NCBI GenBank assembly: GCA_024763435.1
Contig: JANTFN010000122.1
Location: forward strand, 1-5,795
From: Thermodesulfobacteriota bacterium
GTDB lineage: Bacteria > Desulfobacterota > S145-22
Direction: 5' to 3'
Length of the DNA stretch: 5,795 bases
Below the pieces are notes generated by a model. That model made no database searches, was not told the origin of the DNA, and saw nothing but the letters and a program-made list of their open reading frames with translations. Positions 1 through 4,778 of the stretch are shown here, in pieces. The position numbers were made by a program, and so were the translations under genes. Each line of letters opens with the position of its first letter. The stretch's first letter is position 1.

Positions 1-310
1 ACTGAGACGTTGCCGAATCCACAACATTGGTCCGGGCCATGGCAATCGTATATTTTTCGTTTTTTAAGCCATTTCCAGCTTCATTTTTGATGGGGTCTTT
101 CGTCGGCTTTTCACGCATATCTTCATCAAGGCCGCCCCCCTGAATCATAAAATTTCCTATGACCCGGTGGAACACAAGCCCATCATAAAATCCCTCTTCT
201 ACATAGGAAAGAAAATTTTCGACCGTCACAGGCGCCTTCTCCTGGTCAAGAAGCACCTCAAAATTTCCCAGGGTTGTTTCAACCATAACCGTTTTGTTTT
301 CCGAAACCAT
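1..310 (-). CDS. Cyclophilin-type peptidyl-prolyl cis-trans isomerase, PpiB-like (partial, C-terminus beyond left edge)
   Basis: Catalyses cis-trans isomerisation of Xaa-Pro bonds to help proteins fold. The first 103 residues are present; the reading frame is still open at the window edge. The core cyclophilin signature FHRVIGNFMIQGGG lies at residues 47-60. R49, F54, M55 and Q57 match the active-site Arg, Phe, Met and Gln of the family. It is followed by KNEAGNGLKN and MART (91-94), the order seen in the short E. coli PpiB type. The last residues, SATSQ, are where SQFFI-type sequence normally begins, so roughly a third of the protein is missing. No signal peptide is visible, which suggests a cytoplasmic enzyme. 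The ATG at 310-308 is chosen because AAGGAGAA (316-323, reverse complement) lies just upstream; a second in-frame ATG at residue 9 has no such site. It is divergent from the peroxiredoxin gene. Family assignment is very secure; the ppiA/ppiB name is not. Confidence 0.95.
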   Translation of the reverse strand, partial: MVSENKTVMVETTLGNFEVLLDQEKAPVTVENFLSYVEEGFYDGLVFHRVIGNFMIQGGGLDEDMREKPTKDPIKNEAGNGLKNEKYTIAMARTNVVDSATSQ

Positions 311-377
311 TTAATTTCTCCTTTTTCAATATTTTTTTGCACAGGGCAGGCATAAACCACTCTCCTGTAACCGGGTC

Positions 378-405
378 AGTGTATCACACCTCCTTCTCAA
401 TACAA
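378..405 (-). promoter_or_regulatory. Weak sigma70-like promoter candidate for the cyclophilin gene
   Basis: On the minus strand TTGTAT (400-405) is followed after 16 bp by TACACT (378-383). These match the -35 and -10 consensus at only 3/6 and 4/6 positions. The spacing and the location about 70 bp upstream of the cyclophilin ATG are reasonable, but the match is weak. For the opposite gene, the best I can find is TTGAAG (426-431) and TATTTA (449-454) with 17 bp between them, which is no better. Confidence 0.22.
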
Positions 406-528
406 AGTAAAACTCGTTCTTCTCATTGAAGCGCCCGCTGGTTCATGTTATTTATCAATACGATATCGGGGGAATTACCCGCTATCATGGAATTCCAGGT
501 AACCCTTAAAATTAAAGGAGAAACAGAC

Positions 529-1023
529 ATGATTGAAATTGGCGATAAAACCCCTGGCTTTACCCTGAAAAATCAGGACGGCGAGGATGTTTCTTTGAGC
601 AACCTGGCCGGCAAATGGATTGTTCTCTATTTCTACCCGAAGGATAACACCTCAGGCTGTACCAAAGAAGCAATAGATTTTACCGGGCTGCGAAAGGACT
701 TTGAAACAGCGGGGGCCGTTATTCTGGGCGTCAGCCCGGACAGTATCGAGCGCCACCGTGCCTTTATTGAAAAAAACGCGTTAGGGATAACGCTTCTCAG
801 TGACCCGGAGAAGGAAGTCCTCAAGCTATACGGTGCGTGGGGAGAGAAGAAAAATTATGGCAAGGTAACAGAAGGGGTTATCCGCACCACCTTTATTATT
901 TCCCCCGCGGGAACCGTCGCAGCACTCTGGCGCAATGTGCGCGTCCGCGTGAAGCGGAAAAGCGGTGAAGTCCGGCACGCCGAAATTGTCCTTCAGAAAC
1001 TGCAGGAGCTTCAGGGTTCGTAA
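529..1023 (+). CDS. bcp: Peroxiredoxin, Bcp/PrxQ family, single-cysteine form
   Basis: Thiol peroxidase that reduces hydrogen peroxide and organic hydroperoxides; 164 residues, normal for Bcp/PrxQ, without a signal peptide. The AhpC/TSA thioredoxin fold covers nearly the whole length. The peroxidatic motif is PKDNTSGCT: P37, T41 and C44 fit the Px3Tx2C pattern, and R119 in GVIRTTFII is the expected active-site Arg. The LGVSPDSIERHRAFIEK (66-82) and LLSDPEKEVLKLYGAWG (89-105) stretches are typical of the family. C44 is the only cysteine. The resolving cysteine that E. coli Bcp has five residues later is I49 here, so recycling must use an outside thiol. The region VRVKRKSGEVRHAE (139-152) is slightly longer than the usual KVKVKGHAE. 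The start at 529 is chosen for AAAGGAG at 514-520, 8 nt upstream; ATGs at 445 and 487 would add 28 or 14 residues unlike the family. The gene stands alone, divergent from the cyclophilin gene and convergent with lysR. Confidence 0.93.
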   Translation: MIEIGDKTPGFTLKNQDGEDVSLSNLAGKWIVLYFYPKDNTSGCTKEAIDFTGLRKDFETAGAVILGVSPDSIERHRAFIEKNALGITLLSDPEKEVLKLYGAWGEKKNYGKVTEGVIRTTFIISPAGTVAALWRNVRVRVKRKSGEVRHAEIVLQKLQELQGS

Positions 1024-1035
1024 ATCAGCGTCCTT

Positions 1036-1056
1036 CCCTCAACGAACAATCGAGGG
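1036..1056. terminator. Weak inverted repeat between the convergent peroxiredoxin and lysR genes
   Basis: CCCTC (1036-1040) and GAGGG (1052-1056) can pair around an 11-nt loop in the 46-bp gap between two convergent stop codons. An alternative fold pairs CCCT/AGGG and CGA/TCG with a bulge. Neither strand has a proper T-run directly after it; on the minus side a five-T run lies before the stem. Its location favours a terminator, its structure does not. Confidence 0.2.
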
Positions 1057-1069
1057 CTAAAAACCAGGG

Positions 1070-1990
1070 TCAGGGTTGGGGGTCTTTCGGTTTTTTCTCT
1101 TCGACACCAAGCAAATCAAGAAACGCTTGTGCCGCATAGGAAAAATGTGTCCCTTTTCGATAGACAACATCAATCGCCAGATGAGGCCCACCCCCCCGCA
1201 ACGGTAAAACAACGAGTTTCCCCGCATTCACTTCATCAATAACGGCTGTTTTGATAAAAAAGGAAAGGCCGTGGCCATGAACAACAAGGTCTCTGATAAA
1301 GGCAAGGCTTCCCGATTCTATCTTTACCTTGGGCGTCACCTGGTGTTTCTCGCAAAACGTGGACACAACATGGCGGATACTGGACCCCTTTTCCCTGAAA
1401 ATAACAGGCAGCCCCTGCAAGCCCACGACTGAAATCCCCTCTGTCATCTTTTGTATCGCGGGATAATCGGGGGATGCTACGAGCCACAGAGGTTCCTCCA
1501 CAAGCGGGAAATAATCAATCTTCCGATCATAGGGAATCCGCCCCACAATCCCCAGCTCATTCTTGCCGTCAACAACCGATTGGAGGTTGTCAACAGAACT
1601 CCCCTCAAAAAGAACAATCCGTATATCGGGGAAAAGCCCCCGATACCGGGCAATGAGATCCGGCATAAAGTAATGGGCAAAGGTTTGTGTCGTCCCCATG
1701 CGGAGGGTTCCGTACCGCAGATTTTTAAGGTCATTCAGCGTCTGAACCATCCGGGATGTCAGACGAAAAATGCCGTCGGCATGTTCATAGAGGATTTGTC
1801 CCGCGTCCGTCAGCACAAGTTGTTTTCCAATTCTGCTGAACAGGCGGATGTTATAAAATTTCTCCAGCGACTTGATCTGGAGACTTACCGCGGGCTGAGT
1901 AATGTTCAAAAGCTGGGCAGCAACCGTAAAGTTTTTGTGTTTTGCCGCGAGATAAAAAATTTTAAGCTGATTAAGATTAAATCGTATCAC
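1070..1990 (-). CDS. LysR-family transcriptional regulator
   Basis: A 306-residue LysR-type regulator of standard length. The N-terminal winged helix-turn-helix spans about residues 5-64, with the recognition segment AAQLLNITQPAVSLQIKSLE (24-43). A linker helix follows to about 90. The periplasmic-binding-protein-like effector domain begins at GTLRMGTTQTFAHYFMP (94-110) and runs to about 295; FREKGSSIRHVV (198-209) lies where effector contacts usually fall. By eye it resembles the CysL/CbbR/YeiE branch, but I cannot name the inducer. The start is GTG at 1990-1988: an in-frame TAA at 2003-2005 excludes anything upstream, and AAGGGG (1999-2004) sits 8 nt before it. The charged tail EEKKPKDPQP is poorly conserved in this family. 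The gene is divergent from a PaaK-family ligase, the usual LysR arrangement, so that ligase and lysR itself are its most likely targets. Confidence 0.95.
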   Translation of the reverse strand: MIRFNLNQLKIFYLAAKHKNFTVAAQLLNITQPAVSLQIKSLEKFYNIRLFSRIGKQLVLTDAGQILYEHADGIFRLTSRMVQTLNDLKNLRYGTLRMGTTQTFAHYFMPDLIARYRGLFPDIRIVLFEGSSVDNLQSVVDGKNELGIVGRIPYDRKIDYFPLVEEPLWLVASPDYPAIQKMTEGISVVGLQGLPVIFREKGSSIRHVVSTFCEKHQVTPKVKIESGSLAFIRDLVVHGHGLSFFIKTAVIDEVNAGKLVVLPLRGGGPHLAIDVVYRKGTHFSYAAQAFLDLLGVEEKKPKDPQP

Positions 1991-2016
1991 GCTAAATACC
2001 CCTTAATTTCAACCAT
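1987..2016 (-). CDS. Possible leader minicistron (9 residues) overlapping the lysR start
   Basis: ATG at 2016-2014 opens a frame encoding MVEIKGYLA. Its TGA stop (1989-1987) overlaps the lysR GTG start as GTGA. A strong Shine-Dalgarno match, GGGAGGTG (2028-2035), lies 11 nt upstream of the ATG, a little further than ideal. It is downstream of the predicted lysR transcription start, so it would be in the leader. This fits translational coupling, but a frame this short can arise by chance, and the GGGAGGTG could merely be incidental since lysR has its own AAGGGG site. Confidence 0.22.
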   Translation of the reverse strand: MVEIKGYLA

Positions 2017-2054
2017 TAACGCCAAAACACCTCCCTGAATCATAAGCTGAGTTT

Positions 2055-2083
2055 ATTATAGTATAAATATTTTTGCATTGCAA
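2055..2083 (-). promoter_or_regulatory. Sigma70-type promoter of lysR
   Basis: Reading the minus strand, TTGCAA (2078-2083, 4/6 to the -35 consensus) is followed by exactly 17 bp and then a perfect TATAAT (2055-2060). Transcription would start near 2048, giving a leader of about 58 nt before the lysR GTG. Two short palindromes overlap the -35 and -10 boxes, consistent with repression by a bound regulator. Confidence 0.6.
2056..2083. repeat. Pair of perfect 11-bp palindromes, candidate LysR operator
   Basis: TTATA-G-TATAA (2056-2066) and TTGCA-T-TGCAA (2073-2083) are both perfect inverted repeats with a single central base. Their centres, 2061 and 2078, are 17 bp apart. The first covers the lysR -10 box and the second its -35 box. 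A wider imperfect palindrome, TTTAT-N6-ATAAA (2052-2067), overlaps the first. LysR-family proteins usually bind two sites, with T-N11-A type symmetry, in the divergent region; neither palindrome has exactly that spacing. The assignment to LysR binding is inference from location. Confidence 0.4.
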
Positions 2084-2110
2084 GGCATGGTAAGGAGAAA
2101 TTCCCGCCCC

Positions 2111-2140
2111 TTGACTAAAACAGATAAAGAGCAGTAGATT
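2111..2140 (+). promoter_or_regulatory. Candidate promoter for the CoA ligase gene
   Basis: TTGACT (2111-2116, 5/6) and TAGATT (2135-2140, 4/6) are separated by 18 bp. Transcription would start near 2147, about 65 nt before the GTG of the ligase. The wide spacer and imperfect -10 suit a promoter that needs an activator, which agrees with the divergent LysR gene. The candidate operators lie 28 bp and more upstream of the -35, within the range from which LysR proteins activate. Confidence 0.45.
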
Positions 2141-2210
2141 GAGGAAAGACTAAAATAAAGCGCGTTACCGTGAAACCCTGCCACTAATTTTTGCTGAAAA
2201 GGATACTAAC

Positions 2211-3551
2211 GTGGACCCATCTCAACGCTACTGGAATCCCTATCTCGAAACCCTGCCGCAGGAAGTGATTCAGACCCTTCAGCTAAAAAAATTCAGGCGC
2301 ATCCTGTCGTGGGCGTATGAACACTCCAAATTCCACCACGACCTCTACGACACGGCCGGTATAAAGCCAGAAGACATCCGGACTTTCGAAGACATCCGGC
2401 ATGTCCCGAAGGTGGAAAAGGCCATGATGCGGGACATCCAGCTCAAGGACCCTTTCCCCTACGGGGACGCCTTGTGCGTGCCGCTGGAGGAGGTTACTGA
2501 ATTCCGCCAGACGAGCGGCACAACGGGGCAGCCCGTCTATCAGCCCGATACATGGCAGGACTGGGAGTGGTGGGCCGAGGCCTGGTCCTATATCCTTTAC
2601 GCCCAGGGATACCGTAAAACAGACCGCGTTTTCATTCCCTTCGGATATAATATCTTTGTTGCCTTCTGGGCGGGGCACTATGCCTGCGAAAAAATCGGGT
2701 GCGAAGTCGTCCCCGGTGGTGTTCTCAATACCGAAGCCCGCATTCTCAAGATGCGGGAACTCCAAACCACGGCCTTCATGGCTACCCCCACCTACGTCCT
2801 CGGCATGGCCGACACGGCAAGACGGAAACTGGGCATCGATCCCGCAAAAGACCTCGCCATCCAGCGCATTACCTGCGCGGGGGAACCCGGCGCGAGCATC
2901 CCCGCCACCAAAAAGAGGATTGAAGCAGCCTGGGGCGCAAGGGTTTTTGACCATATTGGTGCCACCGAAATCGGGGCATGGAGTTACGAGTGCACGGAAC
3001 AACCGGGCGGACTCCACGTCAACGAGGCCCTGTTCCTCGTGGAAATTGAGGATATTGAGACGGGGGAAATTATTACGGAACCCGAACGCCCCGGGAAAAT
3101 GGTGATTACCGCCTTCGACCGGATCGCCCAGCCCTGCGTTCGGTTTGATTCCAAGGACGTGATTCAGTGGGCCAAGGACCCCTGCCCCTGCGGGCGGACC
3201 TTCCGCCTCATCAAGGGCGGCGTCATCGGCAGGGCGGATGACATTACAAAGGTCAAGGGCGTTCTGCTCGCCCCAACTGCCATTGAAGAAGTGGTTCGGG
3301 GGGTTCCGGAGCTTGGTAACGATTATGAGGTGGTCGTCTCAAAACGCGGGGATGTGGATGAAATTACCCTAAAAATAGAGATTCTTGAAGAGGCCCGGGG
3401 CGAGGAAGAAGCCGTTCTGGCAATCCTCAAGGACCAGCTGCGATTAAAGACAAATCTCGGCTACAAGCTTGAAGTTCACCCCTACGGGAGCCTGCCGAGA
3501 TATGAGGTCAAGGCCAGGCGCTTTAAAGACCTGAGAAAGGAGGGGCATTAA
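2211..3551 (+). CDS. Phenylacetate-CoA ligase (PaaK)-family AMP-forming acyl/aryl-CoA ligase
   Basis: Activates a carboxylic acid, using ATP to form an acyl-AMP and then the CoA thioester; cytoplasmic. The 446 residues match the PaaK family (about 430-450). The N-terminal YWNPYLETL and FHHDLYDTAGIKPEDI (41-56) are typical. The phosphate-binding loop is QTSGTTGQPV (100-109), followed by AGEPG (223-227), GATEIG (250-255), the ribose-binding D313 in RFDSKD, GRADDITKVKG (340-350) at the hinge, and a compact C-terminal domain ending SLPRYEVKARR (427-437), where K435 is the probable catalytic lysine. C261, H269, C325 and C327 (in CPCGR) are spaced so that they could bind a metal; that is inference. 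The start is GTG 2211 with AAAAGGA at 2197-2203. The substrate cannot be read from sequence: phenylacetate, other aromatic acids such as indoleacetate, or other acids are possible. No paa catabolic genes adjoin it. It is divergent from lysR and probably co-transcribed with the small gene 2 nt downstream. Confidence 0.92.
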   Translation: MDPSQRYWNPYLETLPQEVIQTLQLKKFRRILSWAYEHSKFHHDLYDTAGIKPEDIRTFEDIRHVPKVEKAMMRDIQLKDPFPYGDALCVPLEEVTEFRQTSGTTGQPVYQPDTWQDWEWWAEAWSYILYAQGYRKTDRVFIPFGYNIFVAFWAGHYACEKIGCEVVPGGVLNTEARILKMRELQTTAFMATPTYVLGMADTARRKLGIDPAKDLAIQRITCAGEPGASIPATKKRIEAAWGARVFDHIGATEIGAWSYECTEQPGGLHVNEALFLVEIEDIETGEIITEPERPGKMVITAFDRIAQPCVRFDSKDVIQWAKDPCPCGRTFRLIKGGVIGRADDITKVKGVLLAPTAIEEVVRGVPELGNDYEVVVSKRGDVDEITLKIEILEEARGEEEAVLAILKDQLRLKTNLGYKLEVHPYGSLPRYEVKARRFKDLRKEGH

Positions 3552-3553
3552 AA

Positions 3554-3730
3554 GTGGAACTTGAAAAGCTCAAACAGATCCACCAGGAAATCGAAGCGAT
3601 TTCAAAGGCGGCAAACCGCTTAAAGGAACTCTCCGGCGGCGTGCAGGCCATCGACCGGAATGCGAGCCGTATCCTCGCCAGCACAAAGATGCTGGAAATC
3701 AATATCTCAGATCTCCTGGAAATTCTGTAG
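3554..3730 (+). CDS. Small helical protein (58 residues) coupled to the CoA ligase, unknown function
   Basis: A GTG-started frame of 58 residues beginning MELEKLKQIHQEIEAISKAA and ending NISDLLEIL before TAG. The start lies 2 nt after the ligase stop, and a strong AAGGAGG site (3537-3543) inside the last ligase codons precedes it by 10 nt, so translational coupling is likely. The sequence is rich in Glu, Lys, Leu, Ile and Ala, with no cysteine, proline, tryptophan or aromatic residue. It reads as two amphipathic helices (about 2-27 and 36-57) joined at SGG (28-29 region), with hydrophobic residues at heptad-like spacing, so a helical hairpin or coiled-coil oligomer is plausible. No signal peptide or membrane span. 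I do not recognise a family. Position suggests a partner or stabiliser of the ligase. That it is translated is likely because of the ribosome binding site and compact operon spacing. Confidence 0.72.
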   Translation: MELEKLKQIHQEIEAISKAANRLKELSGGVQAIDRNASRILASTKMLEINISDLLEIL

Positions 3731-3847
3731 CCATGCCTTCCATAAAGCAGGTATCCTGAACACCATGACAGCAAAACCGGGATTTGCGGACATCTCCTCT
3801 ATTCCTCCTCACGCAGGGCCGGATGTTTAAGCTTGTGAAAAATAAGC

Positions 3848-4570
3848 ATGGGGACTAACCGCCGAATTATCACCATCCAGGATATCGCCGTCGAGGTTGT
3901 CCGAAAAAGAATCAAAAACCTGCATCTCGTCGTCTATCCGCCGGATGGGCGGGTCCGCGTTTCCGCGCCGCTGTGGATCAGGGATAAAGACATTCGGCAA
4001 CTGGTGGTTTCCCGACTGGATTGGATTCACCAGAAACAGGTCTCTCTGGCCGGGCAGGAACGCCAACCCCCCTGTAAAATGGCCAGTGGTGAAAAACACG
4101 ATGTCTGGGGCCGGCACTGCCGCTTGAACATTGTCGAATGGAACAAGGCGCCCCTCGTGCATCTTATCGACGATACAACGCTTGAAATGTGGGTCCGTCC
4201 GGGGACATCCCGGGAAAAACGTGAAGCCATTCTTCTGCAGTGGTATCGAGCCCTTCTGCGCGAGCGTATTCCCGGATTCATTGCCACCTGGGAACCGGTG
4301 ATTGGCGTTTCCATCGCCGAATGGCGAATTAAAAGGATGAGAACCCGCTGGGGCACGTGCAATATTTCCGCGCGGCGGATCTGGTTAAACCTGGAGCTGG
4401 CCAAAAAGCCCCTGTCCTGTCTGGAATATATCGTGGTTCACGAGATGGTCCACCTGCTCGAACGCCATCACAACAAACGCTTCTACGCCCTTATGGACCA
4501 GTTTTTTCCACAGTGGCGGCTTTATCGCTCGCAGCTCAACCAGGAACCCCTCGAGAGCCGGCGGTATTAG
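3848..4570 (+). CDS. YgjP/WLM-type M48-like zinc metallopeptidase domain protein (DUF45)
   Basis: A 240-residue protein of the YgjP-like group, predicted to be a cytoplasmic zinc-dependent hydrolase with a gluzincin fold. The N-terminal half carries KRIKNLHLVVYPPDGRVRVSAP (20-41), the usual beta-rich entry with R37/V38 and WI (59-60). The diagnostic motif RTRWGTC (165-171) is followed by IWLNLELA (178-185) and VVHEMVHLLERHHNKRF (196-212). H198 and H202 of HEMVH, with E199 as catalytic base and H208 as the likely third ligand, complete the zinc site. E. coli YgjP has been linked to nucleotide hydrolysis, and others call the family peptidases; the true substrate is uncertain. The ATG at 3848 is the first possible start because an in-frame TGA ends at 3838; no good Shine-Dalgarno sequence precedes it, which is odd. 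It follows the small gene by 117 bp in the same direction and may be read from the ligase promoter. Confidence 0.9.
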   Translation: MGTNRRIITIQDIAVEVVRKRIKNLHLVVYPPDGRVRVSAPLWIRDKDIRQLVVSRLDWIHQKQVSLAGQERQPPCKMASGEKHDVWGRHCRLNIVEWNKAPLVHLIDDTTLEMWVRPGTSREKREAILLQWYRALLRERIPGFIATWEPVIGVSIAEWRIKRMRTRWGTCNISARRIWLNLELAKKPLSCLEYIVVHEMVHLLERHHNKRFYALMDQFFPQWRLYRSQLNQEPLESRRY

Positions 4571-4612
4571 CACGATACGGAATTAATACCTGCACAAGAA
4601 AAATATTTTTTG

Positions 4613-4639
4613 ACAGGATTTACAGGATAAACAGGATTT
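4613..4639. repeat. Three tandem 9-bp ACAGGATNN repeats
   Basis: ACAGGATTT (4613-4621), ACAGGATAA (4622-4630) and ACAGGATTT (4631-4639) follow each other without gaps, flanked by T-rich and A-rich sequence. The ACAGGAT core is identical in all three, and only the last two bases vary. It sits 42 bp after the metalloprotease stop, in non-coding DNA. From memory, similar ACAGGAT tracts recur between genes in deltaproteobacterial and other environmental genomes, but I cannot cite or verify this here. The function is unknown. Confidence 0.85.
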
Positions 4640-4683
4640 TCCCATTTTTATTTCAATCGTGTCATTACCCTTTTAAGAGAGAC

Positions 4684-4701
4684 CCCTTATAAATTTAAGG
4701 G
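4684..4701. repeat. Inverted repeat CCCTTA-N6-TAAGGG
   Basis: Perfect 6-bp arms (4684-4689 and 4696-4701) flank the AT-rich centre TAAATT. It lies 20 bp upstream of the -35 box of the reductase-family gene. No T-run follows on the plus strand, so it is a poor terminator; an operator is as likely. A related CCCTTTTAAG occurs just before it (4668-4677). Confidence 0.35.
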
Positions 4702-4720
4702 CATCCTGCCGCTTCCTTGC

Positions 4721-4749
4721 TTGACAAACTTCTCCCAACAGAATTTAAT
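4721..4749 (+). promoter_or_regulatory. Near-consensus sigma70 promoter of the reductase-family gene
   Basis: A perfect TTGACA (4721-4726) is followed after the ideal 17 bp by TTTAAT (4744-4749, 5/6). Transcription would start near 4756, giving a leader of only about 23 nt, just enough to hold the AAGGA ribosome binding site (4767-4771). This is the strongest promoter in the window and suggests steady expression, independent of the genes upstream. Confidence 0.72.
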
Positions 4750-4778
4750 GGGGCATAAACAATTAAAAGGATAATCAA

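Noticed and set aside
379..389. GTGT-ATC-ACAC inverted repeat upstream of the cyclophilin gene
   Set aside because: Arms of only four bases, with no second copy in the divergent region; likely chance.
445..528. An N-terminal extension of the peroxiredoxin from ATG 445 or 487
   Set aside because: The ATG at 529 has an AAAGGAG site at proper spacing and gives the usual Bcp N-terminus (MIEIGDKTPGF); the extension is unlike the family.
1451..2038. A 195-codon open frame on the plus strand opposite lysR
   Set aside because: It lies antisense to a full-length, clearly conserved LysR protein, and its translation shows no family-like motifs; it is a shadow frame.
2283..3017. A 244-codon open frame on the minus strand opposite the CoA ligase
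   Set aside because: The ligase frame carries all family motifs across this span. The antisense translation is rich in Gly, Pro and Phe with no recognisable domain, as expected of a mirror frame.
3707..3793. A 28-residue minus-strand frame with GAGGAG directly before its ATG
   Set aside because: It overlaps the end of the 58-residue gene, the purine tract is too close or too far for good spacing, and no promoter is seen.
3765..3830. A 21-residue plus-strand frame starting MTAKPGFADI between the small gene and the metalloprotease gene
   Set aside because: No ribosome binding site, and no similarity or composition that suggests a peptide; expected by chance in a 117-bp gap.
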